This document shows positions 7,945-17,145 of a stretch of DNA of 64,000 nt, one piece after another. The stretch is from Lignipirellula cremea (GTDB taxonomy: Bacteria; Planctomycetota; Planctomycetia; Pirellulales; Pirellulaceae). The position numbers and the translations under genes were made by a program. Numbering within the stretch: the first letter of the stretch is position 1; each line of letters opens with the position of its first letter. The notes under the pieces were generated by a model. It was given only the letters and a program-made list of their open reading frames with translations. It was not told where the DNA came from and did no database searches. The DNA lies in the NCBI RefSeq assembly GCF_007751035.1, contig NZ_CP036433.1:6801001-6865000 (forward strand), in the 5' to 3' direction.

Positions 7945-10665
7945 ATGGCCGATGCGAAAATTCTCGAGGGCGCCGACAATCCTGATGCCCAGCCGTATGT
8001 CGCTCAGACCCCGGACATTGATCCTTCAGAAACGAAAGAGTGGCTGGAATCGCTCGAGTACGTTCTGTCGAGCAAAGGTCCCGAACGCGCCAAATACCTG
8101 CTCGCCGCCCTGGAGCAGAAGGCCCGTATCGAAGGCGTCGATCTGCCGATCGCCGCGAATACCCCGTACATCAACAGCATCCCGCTCAAACAGCAGCCTA
8201 AATACCCCGGCAACCGCGAGATCGAACGGCGGATCAAAAGCATCATCCGCTGGAACGCCATGGCGATGGTCGTCAGGGCGAACAAGCATTTCGCCGGGCT
8301 GGGCGGACATATCTCCACGTACGCCTCTTGCGCTACGCTCTATGAAGTCGCCTTTAACCACTTTTTCCGCGGTCGCGGCGAAAGCGGCTTTGACGGCGAT
8401 CGCATCTATTTCCAGGGCCATGCTTCGCCGGGCGTTTATGCCCGTGCTTTCCTGGAAGGCCGGCTGAACGAAGAGAACCTGGAACACTTCCGCCGCGAAA
8501 CGCGGGAAACCCAGGGGCTGTCGTCATATCCGCACCCGTGGCTGATGCCCGAGTTCTGGGAATACCCGACTGTTTCGATGGGTCTGGGGCCGATCATGGC
8601 GATCTACCAGGCCCGTTTTAACGAGTATCTGCGCGATCGTGGCATCAAAGACACCTCAAAACAGAAAGTATGGGCGTTCCTCGGCGACGGCGAGTGCGAC
8701 GAACCGGAAACCCTGGGCGCCATCACCCTGGCCTCCCGCGAAAAGCTGGAAAACCTGATCTTTGTCATCAACTGCAACCTGCAGCGGCTCGACGGCCCGG
8801 TTCGCGGCAACGGCAAGATTATTCAGGAACTGGAAGCCCTGTTCCGCGGCGCCGGCTGGAATGTCATCAAAGTGATCTGGGGCGATGACTGGGATCCGTT
8901 GCTGGAAAAAGACAAATCCGGCCTGCTGGTCAAGCGGATGGGGGAAGTCCTCGACGGCGAATACCAGAAGTACATCACCACCGGCGGAGCTTATATTCGC
9001 GACCATTTCTTCGGCAAACACCCGGAACTGCTGTCGCTGGTCGAAAGCTACAACGACGACAAACTGGAACGGATGCGCCGCGGCGGACACGACCCGGAAA
9101 AAGTACACGCCGCCTTCCAGGCGGCCGTCACTTCGCAGGGAAAACCGACTGTCATTCTGGCGAAGACGATCAAAGGCTACGGCCTGGGCGAAGCGGGCGA
9201 AGGCCGCAACATCGCCCACAACCAGAAAAAGCTGAACGAAGAGGAACTGCTTGAGTTCCGCACCCGCTTCTCGATCCCGATCTCCGACGACGAAGTGGCC
9301 AACGCCCCGTTCTACCGTCCGGCCGACGATTCGATCGAAATGAAGTATCTCCGCGAGCGTCGCAACAAACTGGGCGGTTACACGCCGACCCGGCCCGCCG
9401 ACTGCCCCCGTTCCGAGGTGCCCACGCTCGACGAGTACAAGCGCTTCCTCACCGGCAGCAAAGGAAAAGAGCAGTCGACGACCTTTGGCTTTGTCGAAGT
9501 GCTGCGAAAACTCTGCAAAGACGACACCATTGGCGACAAAGTCGTGCCGATCGTCCCCGACGAATCTCGCACCTTTGGCATGGAAGGCATGTTCCGCGAG
9601 ATCGGCATTTACGCCCACGCGGGCCAGCTTTACGAACCGGTCGATGCGGGCTCGCTGCAGTACTACAAAGAAGCCCAGGACGGCCAACTGCTGGAAGAAG
9701 GCATCACCGAAGCCGGCTCGATGTCGTCGTTCATTGCCGCCGGCACCGCCTATGCGGCCCACGGGATCAACATGATTCCGTTCTATATTTACTACTCCAT
9801 GTTCGGTTTCCAGCGGATCGGCGACCTGATCTGGGCCGCCGCCGACTGCCGCGCCAAAGGCTTCCTGCTGGGCGGCACCGCCGGCCGCACCACGCTCAAC
9901 GGCGAAGGCCTGCAGCACCAGGACGGACATAGCTTGCTGAACGCCATCGCCTTCCCGACGGTGCGCGCTTACGATCCGGCTTACAGCTACGAAACCACGG
10001 TGATTGTGCTCGATGGCCTGCGGCGGATGTACGTCGAAGGCGAAACGGCCATTTACTACCTGACGCTGGAAAACGAACCCTATGTGATGCCCGCCATGCC
10101 CGAAGGGGTCGAAGAAGGCATCATCAAAGGGATGTACAAAACAAGCGTCAAGCAGGTCGACGGCGGCAAGCTCAAAGTCAACCTTTTTGGCAGCGGCTCC
10201 ATCCTGCGGCACGCCCTGCTCGCGCAGGACATGCTGGCGGAAAAATACGGCATTTCCAGCGATGTCTGGAGCGTCACCAGCTATACCCAGCTGCGTCGCG
10301 ACGCCCACGAGTGCCAGCGCTGGAATATGCTGCACCCGGAAGAAGAGCCGCGCCAGCCTTACGTCGCCAAAATGCTCGAAGGGGAATCGGGCGTGTTCAT
10401 CTCCGTTTCGGATTATGTCCGCGCCCTGGGCGAACAGATCCAGCCCTGGGTGCCCGGCGATTACTTCGTCCTGGGAACCGACGGCATGGGCCGCAGCGAC
10501 ACGCGAGCAGCCTTGCGACGTCACTTTGAAGTCGACGCCGCCTGCGTTACGGTCGCCGCCTTGCATCGCCTGGCGATCGCCGGCGAGATCAAGCCGCAAG
10601 TCGTATCGCAGGCCATCAAAGATCTGGAAATCGATCCCGAAAAAACAGATCCTTACTTTGCCTGA
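7945..10665 (+). CDS. aceE: Pyruvate dehydrogenase E1, homodimeric type
   Basis: The 906-residue protein is the thiamine-diphosphate-dependent E1 of the pyruvate dehydrogenase complex, which decarboxylates pyruvate and transfers the acetyl group to the lipoyl arm of E2. The ThDP-binding motif is visible as GDGECDEP followed about 25 residues later by NCNLQRLDGPVRGN. Other family blocks include RGRGESGFDGDRIYFQGH, TIKGYGLGEAGEG and TAGRTTLNGEGLQHQDGH. Length is close to the E. coli AceE (887). The ATG at 7945 follows GGAAGGACCTGCAT. aceF lies 261 nt downstream on the same strand, so the two are probably coexpressed. E3 (lipoamide dehydrogenase) is not in the window. Confidence 0.97.
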   Translation: MADAKILEGADNPDAQPYVAQTPDIDPSETKEWLESLEYVLSSKGPERAKYLLAALEQKARIEGVDLPIAANTPYINSIPLKQQPKYPGNREIERRIKSIIRWNAMAMVVRANKHFAGLGGHISTYASCATLYEVAFNHFFRGRGESGFDGDRIYFQGHASPGVYARAFLEGRLNEENLEHFRRETRETQGLSSYPHPWLMPEFWEYPTVSMGLGPIMAIYQARFNEYLRDRGIKDTSKQKVWAFLGDGECDEPETLGAITLASREKLENLIFVINCNLQRLDGPVRGNGKIIQELEALFRGAGWNVIKVIWGDDWDPLLEKDKSGLLVKRMGEVLDGEYQKYITTGGAYIRDHFFGKHPELLSLVESYNDDKLERMRRGGHDPEKVHAAFQAAVTSQGKPTVILAKTIKGYGLGEAGEGRNIAHNQKKLNEEELLEFRTRFSIPISDDEVANAPFYRPADDSIEMKYLRERRNKLGGYTPTRPADCPRSEVPTLDEYKRFLTGSKGKEQSTTFGFVEVLRKLCKDDTIGDKVVPIVPDESRTFGMEGMFREIGIYAHAGQLYEPVDAGSLQYYKEAQDGQLLEEGITEAGSMSSFIAAGTAYAAHGINMIPFYIYYSMFGFQRIGDLIWAAADCRAKGFLLGGTAGRTTLNGEGLQHQDGHSLLNAIAFPTVRAYDPAYSYETTVIVLDGLRRMYVEGETAIYYLTLENEPYVMPAMPEGVEEGIIKGMYKTSVKQVDGGKLKVNLFGSGSILRHALLAQDMLAEKYGISSDVWSVTSYTQLRRDAHECQRWNMLHPEEEPRQPYVAKMLEGESGVFISVSDYVRALGEQIQPWVPGDYFVLGTDGMGRSDTRAALRRHFEVDAACVTVAALHRLAIAGEIKPQVVSQAIKDLEIDPEKTDPYFA

Positions 10666-10688
10666 GCCGGGTTCTGCCGGAACCCGGC
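10666..10688 (+). terminator. Strong stem-loop directly after aceE stop
   Basis: GCCGGGTTC (10666-10674) pairs with GAACCCGGC (10680-10688) over a 5-nt loop, beginning at the base after the aceE stop codon. No U-tract follows, so it may protect the aceE mRNA end or reduce read-through into aceF rather than end transcription outright. Confidence 0.45.
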
Positions 10689-10926
10689 GGTCCTGAACCT
10701 GCCGCCCTGCGGACCGTCAGCGCTTCGCCTGGCGTCCAGACCCCCGCGGTTCCGGCCCACCAGGCGGACCGCCGCCGGACCGCTCTCACCCGGATAACCC
10801 TCCGGATCGAGCGCAAATCGCGTCAACTCTGCAGTCGGTGGAGTCGACAGCCAGACGCCGTTGGCGTACCATTCGGACACACCTGACGACCTATATTATC
10901 CTGCCGGAATCTTGTTGGAACCTACG

Positions 10927-12291
10927 ATGCCAATCGAAATCAAACTGCAAGAGATTGGAGACAACATTGAATCAGGCGATGTGCTGGAAGTTCTCGTCCG
11001 CGAGGGCGACAACATCAAAAAAGACCAGGACATCGTTGAACTGGAAACCGACAAGGCCACCATGGGCGTGCCGAGTCCCCACGCCGGCAAAGTGCTCAAA
11101 GTGCATATCGCCGAAGGCGACACCGTCCCTGTCGGCGGCGTGCTGATCACGCTCGAAACCAACGGCGACGCAGCCGAACCTGCCCCCAAAGAAGAGCAGC
11201 CCAAAAAAGAAGTCGCGGCCGAGAAGAAGCCGCCGGCGGAAGAAAAAGCCCCGCCCAAGGCGCAGCCCGCTCCCGACGAAGAAGAAGACGAAGAGCCCGC
11301 GCCCAAAAAGGAAGCGAAACCGGCCGCCAAAAAAGAGGCTCCCGCTCCCAAAAAAGAAACTCGGCCTGAGCCCGCAGCCGACGACGACGAAGACGAGGCC
11401 GGCGACAATGTTCCGGCAGGCCCCGGCGTCCGTCGCCTCGCCCGGGAAATGGGCGTCGATCTGTCCCGCGTATCCGGCTCAGGTCCCAAGGGCCGCATCG
11501 TTCGCGACGATGTGATGAAGTACGTCCGCCAGAGCGATCACGGCCATCGCTCCGGCCCGGCCAAAACCTCGGGCGAAAGCGATCAGTTCGGACCCGTACG
11601 CATCGAAAAGATGCCGAAAATCCGGAAAACCATCGCCAATAAAATGCACGAGTCGTGGGTCACCGCTCCCCGTGTGACCAACTTCGACGACGCCGACATT
11701 ACCGATCTGGAAAAGTTCCGCCAGGGCAGCAAAAACGACTACGCCGACAAAGGGATCAAGCTCACCACGATGCCCTTCGTGCTCAAGGCGGTCGCCATGG
11801 CGCTGAAGAATCACCCTGCCATCAACGCTTCTGTCGATATGGAGCAGGGGCGGATCATCTACAAAGAGTACGTCAACCTGGGCGTCGCCGTCGACACCGA
11901 CCGCGGCCTGGTGGTTCCTGTCATTCGTGAAGCGGGCGATCTCTCCATTCCGGAAATGGCGAAGAGCCTCGCCGACCTGGCCGAGAAAGTTCGCAGCAAC
12001 GAATTTGAACGCAGCGATCTGCAGGGCGGCACCTTCACCATCAGCAACCTGGGAGCGATTGGCGGCACCTATTCCACGCCGATCATCAACGTTCCCGAAG
12101 TCGCCATCTTGCTGTTGGGCCGGGCCCGCAAACTGCCGGTGATCATCGACGATAAAGTCGAAGTCCGACTGATGATGCCGCTGAGCTTGTCGTACGACCA
12201 TCGCCTGGTCGACGGCGCCACGGCCGCCCGCTTTTTAAACGACATTATCAGCTACCTCAAAGCTCCCAGCCGACTGCTGCTGGCCCCGTAG
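10927..12291 (+). CDS. aceF: Dihydrolipoamide acetyltransferase, E2 of pyruvate dehydrogenase
   Basis: The 454-residue protein forms the core of the pyruvate dehydrogenase complex and transfers acetyl groups from the lipoyl arm to CoA. It has a single N-terminal lipoyl domain (residues ~1-75) with the lipoylated Lys43 in ETDKATMG. A long linker of about 95 residues follows, then the peripheral-subunit-binding domain (VRRLAREMGVDLSRVSGSG) and the C-terminal catalytic domain ending in SYDHRLVDGATAARF with the active-site His. The linker is unusual: it alternates lysine and acidic clusters rather than the common Ala/Pro type. E. coli AceF has three lipoyl domains; one is common in other bacteria. 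I chose the ATG at 10927, where the lipoyl domain begins, over 10861. Confidence 0.95.
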   Translation: MPIEIKLQEIGDNIESGDVLEVLVREGDNIKKDQDIVELETDKATMGVPSPHAGKVLKVHIAEGDTVPVGGVLITLETNGDAAEPAPKEEQPKKEVAAEKKPPAEEKAPPKAQPAPDEEEDEEPAPKKEAKPAAKKEAPAPKKETRPEPAADDDEDEAGDNVPAGPGVRRLAREMGVDLSRVSGSGPKGRIVRDDVMKYVRQSDHGHRSGPAKTSGESDQFGPVRIEKMPKIRKTIANKMHESWVTAPRVTNFDDADITDLEKFRQGSKNDYADKGIKLTTMPFVLKAVAMALKNHPAINASVDMEQGRIIYKEYVNLGVAVDTDRGLVVPVIREAGDLSIPEMAKSLADLAEKVRSNEFERSDLQGGTFTISNLGAIGGTYSTPIINVPEVAILLLGRARKLPVIIDDKVEVRLMMPLSLSYDHRLVDGATAARFLNDIISYLKAPSRLLLAP

Positions 12292-12424
12292 GCAAAGGAA
12301 CGGCCCTCGCGGTCGGATCCAGGATCCGGTCGCGGAGCGTCATGCTTTGCGGAAAAGCGCACGGCGGGATTCCCGCCGGCGCGGCTGAACGGCATTGGTC
12401 CTTTTGCATGCGCAGGGTTTCGCC

Positions 12425-13327
12425 ATGGACGAATCCTCCCCGGCTCCCAGAAAACCGCTGCTGCTGCACCGGTGCGAGCAGATCCAGCTGCACTCCCATC
12501 GGGCCCGCCTGGCCGGCAAAACGGTCGGTCTGGTCGCCACCATGGGCGCGCTTCACGAAGGGCACCTCAGCCTGGTCGAAGCCTCGCAACACGAGTGCGA
12601 AGTCACGATCGTTTCCATCTTTGTGAACCCGACGCAGTTCGCCGCCCACGAAGATCTCAACAAGTACCCGCGCACGCTCGATAGCGACCTGGAAAAGCTC
12701 AGCCCTTACCAGGTCGACGCGGTCTTTGCGCCGTCGGCGGAAGAAATGTATCCGCCTGGCTTCTCCACGTATATCCAGCCGCCCGCCTGTGCGAATCGCT
12801 GGGAAGGGGAGTTTCGCCCTGACCATTTCCGCGGCGTCTGCACGGTGGTGCTCAAGCTGTTCAATGTGACCCAGGCCGACGTGGCCTACTTCGGCCAGAA
12901 AGACTACCAGCAAGCCCTGGTGCTGCGGCGGATGACCGAGGACCTGAACGTGCCGGTGCGGATCCAGGTGTGCCCCATCATCCGCGACGCCGACGGCCTG
13001 GCGCTCAGCTCCCGTAATGCTTTTCTTAGCCCCGAAGAACGCACCCAGGCGCTGGCCCTGTCCCGCAGCCTGGAACAGGCCGAATTGCGTGTGTCGCAGG
13101 GAGAGCAGGATCCGGCCGTCATCCTGCAGTTAATGCAAACGACGCTGCAAACCGCCGGCATCGACCAGATCGACTACTTGACGCTCGCCAATCCAGAAAC
13201 GCTGGAACCAGCGACCGATCTCCACCAGCCTGTCGTCGCCGCCATCGCCTGCCGCATCGGCAACACCCGGCTGATCGACAATCGTCTGCTAGGACAGCCG
13301 GCCGCTGAACCACCGGCCAGCGAGTAG
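12425..13327 (+). CDS. panC: Pantothenate synthetase
   Basis: The 300-residue enzyme joins pantoate and beta-alanine using ATP, the last step of vitamin B5 (CoA precursor) synthesis. Nucleotidyl-transferase signatures are present: VATMGALHEGHLSLV containing the HIGH-like HEGH, the FVNPTQF block, FGQKDYQQ, and the KMSKS-like region LALSSRNAFLSPEER. The length suits the family with a ~20-residue N-terminal extension. I chose the ATG at 12425, preceded by a modest AGGG, over a TTG at 12395. It follows aceF by 133 nt on the same strand and may share its transcript. A link between CoA supply and acetyl-CoA production is plausible but only inferred. Confidence 0.95.
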   Translation: MDESSPAPRKPLLLHRCEQIQLHSHRARLAGKTVGLVATMGALHEGHLSLVEASQHECEVTIVSIFVNPTQFAAHEDLNKYPRTLDSDLEKLSPYQVDAVFAPSAEEMYPPGFSTYIQPPACANRWEGEFRPDHFRGVCTVVLKLFNVTQADVAYFGQKDYQQALVLRRMTEDLNVPVRIQVCPIIRDADGLALSSRNAFLSPEERTQALALSRSLEQAELRVSQGEQDPAVILQLMQTTLQTAGIDQIDYLTLANPETLEPATDLHQPVVAAIACRIGNTRLIDNRLLGQPAAEPPASE

Positions 13328-13373
13328 CCAGCAATGTCGCTGATACAAAAGGGAACCAGCGACGCGGGCGGCG

Positions 13374-13715
13374 TTAGAGGGCGTTCTGGGACGGCCCGCC
13401 GGCGCGGACACGGCGGCAGAGACAAATGACGTCGTTCAACACGGCCAGGATCTGCTGGATGTCTTCGTCGCTACGGAGTTGATCTTCCACGATCGCTGCC
13501 AACTCGGAGATTCGGGGAAAACCGTAGCCGCCGGCCGAGCCTTTCAGCTGATGCACGAACGTTTCCAGCGCGGAGCGATTCTCGTCCGACACGGCCCTCT
13601 CGATATCGGCAATGCGGAGCGGCATGCGCTCCACATACAGATCGACCAGATCCGAGAAGTCGGGATTCTCGCCAATTAACGAATACAAAGGCTCGCAGCT
13701 ATCCAGATCATTCAT
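13374..13715 (-). CDS. Histidine phosphotransfer (HPt) domain protein
   Basis: The 113-residue protein is a stand-alone HPt domain, a four-helix bundle that relays phosphoryl groups between response-regulator receivers in multistep phosphorelays. The phospho-accepting motif is visible as FVHQLKGSAGGYGF, with His55 and the supporting Lys58 and glycines conserved. Acidic helices precede and follow it. There is no attached kinase or receiver, and no response regulator gene adjoins it. The histidine kinase at 21110-22756 is 7 kb away and lacks a functional receiver, so the relay partners are unknown. Confidence 0.85.
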   Translation of the reverse strand: MNDLDSCEPLYSLIGENPDFSDLVDLYVERMPLRIADIERAVSDENRSALETFVHQLKGSAGGYGFPRISELAAIVEDQLRSDEDIQQILAVLNDVICLCRRVRAGGPSQNAL

Positions 13716-13924
13716 CGAAATACCCGCGGGAATTATTAGAGGGGATTCTGCCGCCCAGCCAGATTCCGGCTGGGCAGTCTGCCTTCAGAACCGGGACTGG
13801 GATCTCTTAAAAGAATATGTCGTCCGGGGGAGATGTCAAATGCGGTCTACCGCCTGCGTCAGCAGTCGGGCGGGCTTCGCCTGGGCGTTTTCAGCGCCGA
13901 TCGCTGGGGAAGGCCTGGCCCGGT

Positions 13925-14641
13925 TCATAGGCCGACGGGTGGGGCGGCCTGGTGATCCCCATCGTCGTCGCGCTTGCCGCGGGGGACCTGGAAGGCGTCC
14001 TCGGTGAGCTCAATCTCCTGAATGGCCTTCAGGGAGAATTCTCGCTCGGAACGATCCAGCGACGATCGCCCCACCAGCTTCCAGCCGCCGGAAGCGGCGA
14101 TTAGAAAGTACGGAGCGACCTTGGTCTCGACCAGACGCGAGGCCCCGCGCTGGTCGTAGCGAATCCGCACCTGCCGTTTCTGGCGAATGGCTAGAAGCAG
14201 CGTCCGCAGCGTGAACCAGGAGCCGGGCGACTCCACGCCGCGGATGCCGCAGGCCCGGGAAAGGCCGGACAGTTCCTGGTGGGCCGCTTCCGGCGTGGCG
14301 CGTAACAGGCGAGCGCAGGCGTTTTCCAGTTCCGCACGGATTTCAGGCGATCCATTCAAAAACGACAGCTTGGCGGCGGCCACCATCAGCGCCAGGTCCT
14401 CGACCGACACCGATCGCGGATCCAGCAGACGAGAGCCGCGAACCAACTGGTAGCCGCCATGATCCGGGTTGAGGGAAACGGGAAAGCCGGCCTCCCGTAG
14501 CATGGCCAGATCACGAAACACCGTCCGCCGCGTAACAGCCAGACGCTCGCCCAGTTGCCGGGTGGTGGCGCAGGCGCCGCCTTCCAGCAACGTGATCAAC
14601 TGCAGAATGCGGGCCAGTCGTTTTTGCAGATTTGCTGTCAT
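13925..14641 (-). CDS. HTH/WYL-domain transcriptional regulator (YafY type)
   Basis: The 238-residue product has an N-terminal winged helix-turn-helix of the DeoR/HTH_11 type (residues ~5-60: LQKRLARILQLITLLEGG, then TTRQLGERLAVTRRTVFRDL). A C-terminal WYL-type domain (from about residue 135) carries the core VRIRYDQRG and AASGGWKLVGRSS. WYL proteins are ligand-responsive regulators, often of DNA-damage or defence genes, that bind nucleic acid or nucleotides. The start is set at the ATG at 14641, where the HTH begins. Frames upstream (to 14866) look unconserved and overlap the operon terminator. The gene is alone; its target is not evident. Confidence 0.82.
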   Translation of the reverse strand: MTANLQKRLARILQLITLLEGGACATTRQLGERLAVTRRTVFRDLAMLREAGFPVSLNPDHGGYQLVRGSRLLDPRSVSVEDLALMVAAAKLSFLNGSPEIRAELENACARLLRATPEAAHQELSGLSRACGIRGVESPGSWFTLRTLLLAIRQKRQVRIRYDQRGASRLVETKVAPYFLIAASGGWKLVGRSSLDRSEREFSLKAIQEIELTEDAFQVPRGKRDDDGDHQAAPPVGL

Positions 14642-14820
14642 CGGGGTCAATCGTTCGCCAGGAGCCAAAGGGATACGCCCCAGCATGGGCGACAGGGATG
14701 ACAACTGCATGTCACCCCAAGGCGACTTCCTGACCAGAAGGGCGCTTTTTTCCCGGGTTTCGGCCGGTTGCTGCCGGCATGCAATCGACGGTCGCCCCCT
14801 CTGGAGTTCGACGCTAGCGC

Positions 14821-14851
14821 AAAAAAAGCCCTGCGGGAAACGCAGGGCTTT
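14821..14851 (-). terminator. Rho-independent terminator of the ilv operon
   Basis: AAAGCCCTGCG (14825-14835) and CGCAGGGCTTT (14841-14851) form a perfect 11-bp stem with a 5-nt loop. On the minus strand it is followed by a run of T (complement of the seven A at 14821-14827). It lies 33 nt after the stop of the last ilv-operon gene and has the classic form. Confidence 0.85.
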
Positions 14852-14883
14852 CGGGTGGATCATCAATGTGCAAACTACGGTTG

Positions 14884-15150
14884 CTAGACTTTTCGCAGTT
14901 CCGAGAACTCATCCAGGGTGACGGTTGTCAGTTCGCCATCATCGCGACGCAGCACGATGATGTCGCTGAAGACTTTGTCGTCGAAGTTACGCCCATAGTG
15001 CAGGCCGTGGCGGCGCCGTTCGGTGCGAACGACCTCGCCGACGGTGACTTTCTCCCAGTTGCGAAAGCCAACCTTGACTTCGTGCTTGAGTTCCACCCGG
15101 TCGCCCGGCTGGAGTTCCCGGTATAGCTGCAGCACGGCGCTGTAGTTCAT
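14884..15150 (-). CDS. Small conserved-looking protein of the ilv operon
   Basis: The 88-residue protein starts 26 nt after the ilvC stop on the same strand and is followed by the operon terminator, so it is very probably translated. The sequence is charged (ELKHEVKVGFRNWEKVTVG, VRTERRRHGLHYGRN) and predicted to be mostly beta-strand, suggestive of a small SH3-like or RNA/DNA-binding barrel. It lacks a signal peptide, cysteines and membrane segments. I do not recognise a family with confidence. Its position suggests that it is cotranscribed with ilvN and ilvC but does not show a role in branched-chain amino-acid synthesis. Confidence 0.7.
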   Translation of the reverse strand: MNYSAVLQLYRELQPGDRVELKHEVKVGFRNWEKVTVGEVVRTERRRHGLHYGRNFDDKVFSDIIVLRRDDGELTTVTLDEFSELRKV

Positions 15151-15176
15151 GCGAAAATCCTTGACCGCAGGTTAGG

Positions 15177-16181
15177 TTACACTTTTTTCGCGTCGATCCA
15201 GCTCATCAGGTCGCGTAAACGCTCGCCGACTTGCTCGATCTGCAGGTTCTGGTCGCGACGCCGCATCGCTTTGAACGAAGCCGCTCCGCCGCGGTTCTCC
15301 AGAATCCAGTCGCGGGCGAACTGGCCCGTCTGGATCTCTTTGAGAATCTTCCGCATTTCGGCGCGGGTTTCGTCGGTCACGATACGCGGGCCACGGGTGT
15401 AGTCGCCGTATTCGGCCGTGTTGGACACGCTATAACGCATATATCGCAGCCCGCCCTGGTAGAACAGGTCGACGATCAGTTTCAGTTCGTGCAGGCATTC
15501 GAAGTAGGCCATTTCCGGCTGATAGCCGGCTTCGACCAGGGTTTCGAAGGCCGCTTTGACCAGTTCGCTGACGCCGCCGCAGAGGACGACCTGTTCGCCG
15601 AACAGGTCGGTTTCGGTCTCTTCGGCGAAGGTCGTCTGGATCACGCCGCCGCGGGTGCCGCCGATCCCTTTGGCATAGGCCAGGCCGAGCTTCAGGGTGT
15701 CATCGGAGGCGCCTTCGCCCACGGCGATCAGGCAGGGCACGCCGCCGCCTTTTTCAAATTCGCTACGGACCAGATGGCCAGGGCCCTTGGGGGCGACCAG
15801 CAAGGTATCGACGCCCTCGGGCGGGGCGATCTGGTCGAAGTGCACGTTGAAGCCGTGCGAGCACATGAGAATGTTGCCCGGCTTCAGGTTGGGGCGGATC
15901 TCGCTTTTGTACAGGTCGCCCTGGACTTCGTCGGGGAGCAAAATGTTGATCAGGTCAGCCTTGGTGGTCGCTTCGGCAAGCGACACCGGCTTGAAGCCGT
16001 GGCTGACTGCCAGGTCGTAGTTTTTGCTGCCGGGTCGTTGCCCAATGATGACGTTGCAACCGCTGTCGCGCAGGTTTTGCGCCTGGGCGTGCCCCTGGGA
16101 GCCATATCCCAGAATGGCGATGGTTTTGTCTTTCAGCAGGGAAAGATCCGCGTCATTGTCGTAAAAAATCGTGGCCGTCAT
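15177..16181 (-). CDS. ilvC: Ketol-acid reductoisomerase
   Basis: The 334-residue class I (short) enzyme converts acetolactate or acetohydroxybutyrate to dihydroxy acids with NADPH, the second common step of valine, leucine and isoleucine synthesis. The Rossmann motif is seen as [19 protein letters not shown], followed by the NADPH-phosphate-binding GQRPGSKN. Metal/active-site blocks include [49 protein letters not shown] and SNTAEYGD. The gene follows ilvN by 56 nt on the same strand. The acetolactate synthase large subunit (ilvB) is not in the window. Confidence 0.97.
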   Translation of the reverse strand: MTATIFYDNDADLSLLKDKTIAILGYGSQGHAQAQNLRDSGCNVIIGQRPGSKNYDLAVSHGFKPVSLAEATTKADLINILLPDEVQGDLYKSEIRPNLKPGNILMCSHGFNVHFDQIAPPEGVDTLLVAPKGPGHLVRSEFEKGGGVPCLIAVGEGASDDTLKLGLAYAKGIGGTRGGVIQTTFAEETETDLFGEQVVLCGGVSELVKAAFETLVEAGYQPEMAYFECLHELKLIVDLFYQGGLRYMRYSVSNTAEYGDYTRGPRIVTDETRAEMRKILKEIQTGQFARDWILENRGGAASFKAMRRRDQNLQIEQVGERLRDLMSWIDAKKV

Positions 16182-16237
16182 GGATTGAAACTTCAGTAGA
16201 GGAACAGATACGCAGGGGCCTCCGCAGGCATGCGCGA

Positions 16238-16783
16238 CTAGTTGACGTATTTACGAATGGAACTGTCGTGCAAACGGGGTCCGCCGCCGGCGGCGGTGGT
16301 CCCGTTATCGCTGCGCACCATGGCGATGCGGCCGGTGCGGACGAGTTCGGTAATGCCAAAGGGACGCATCCGTTCGATAAAGGCCTCAATCTTCGATTCG
16401 CGGCCCGAGATTTCGATCATGACCTCGTCGGCGCCCACGTCGACAATGCGACCGCGGAAAATATCGACCAGTTCACGAATTTCGCTGCGGGCTTCGCCGC
16501 TGGCGGCCTGGACTTTCACCAGCATCAGGTCGCGTTCGACATAATCTTGCGAGCTGACGTCGACCACTTTGACGACGGTTACGATTTTTTCCAGCTGCTT
16601 GCGTACCTGCTCCAGGACACGGTCGTCGCCGACTACCACAAAGGTCATCCGCGACAGGTTCGGGTCTTCTGTCTCGCCAACGGCTAGCGAGTCAATGTTG
16701 TAGCCGCGAGATGCGAGCATGCCGGAGATGTGGGCCAGCACGCCCGGCACATTCTGCACGACCGCAGAGAGCACGTGACGCAT
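16238..16783 (-). CDS. ilvN: Acetolactate synthase small (regulatory) subunit
   Basis: The 181-residue protein is the regulatory subunit of acetohydroxyacid synthase, which activates the catalytic subunit and confers valine feedback inhibition. The N-terminal ACT domain is recognisable ([20 protein letters not shown], then [20 protein letters not shown]), followed by the C-terminal domain beginning near [15 protein letters not shown] and GRIVDVG. The length is usual for the family (160-180). I set the start at the ATG at 16783 because the ACT domain begins there. It heads the ilvN-ilvC-small-gene operon. Confidence 0.95.
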   Translation of the reverse strand: MRHVLSAVVQNVPGVLAHISGMLASRGYNIDSLAVGETEDPNLSRMTFVVVGDDRVLEQVRKQLEKIVTVVKVVDVSSQDYVERDLMLVKVQAASGEARSEIRELVDIFRGRIVDVGADEVMIEISGRESKIEAFIERMRPFGITELVRTGRIAMVRSDNGTTAAGGGPRLHDSSIRKYVN

Positions 16784-17145
16784 AAATAACACCTGCAAAA
16801 AAGTCGCCGTCGATGAATGCCTCATCGGCCAGCGGGTCAAACGAAACGCCGCTTCCCAAGCGGCGGATTCTCCCGCAAAAGGAGAAGACAGATAGGATAA
16901 TCGTCGCCCCCCGCCTTCACAAGGCGCCGCCCAGGCGATACGACACTGTCGGCCTATCCGGCAAGCCTTCCCGGCACTCCCAACGACCGGGGATGAGACG
17001 GAAAAACACCCCAAACGGGTGATCCCAACATCCTGACAGGCACTTTCCCGCCGATTCCTGGGCGTGCGTCCCGCGGTTGACCGCTTGCCCAAAGCCACGG
17101 GGCACAGCACCCCTCTACCGAGGGTATACCGCCGATAAAATCGGC
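16784..17145 (-). promoter_or_regulatory. Leader region upstream of ilvN, with hairpin
   Basis: The 362-nt gap before ilvN contains a perfect hairpin, CGCCGCTT (16847-16854) with AAGCGGCG (16858-16865), ending 64 nt before the ilvN start on the minus strand and followed by TTTCGTTTG. It could be an attenuator-type terminator. I found no leader peptide rich in Leu, Val or Ile codons and no T-box-like anticodon stem, so attenuation is only a possibility. Confidence 0.3.

Noticed and set aside
8656-10599. Long open frame antisense to aceE (about 647 codons)
   Set aside because: It lies wholly opposite the well-supported aceE gene and has a Phe/Val/Ala/Gln-rich composition typical of antisense shadows in GC-rich DNA; no motifs.
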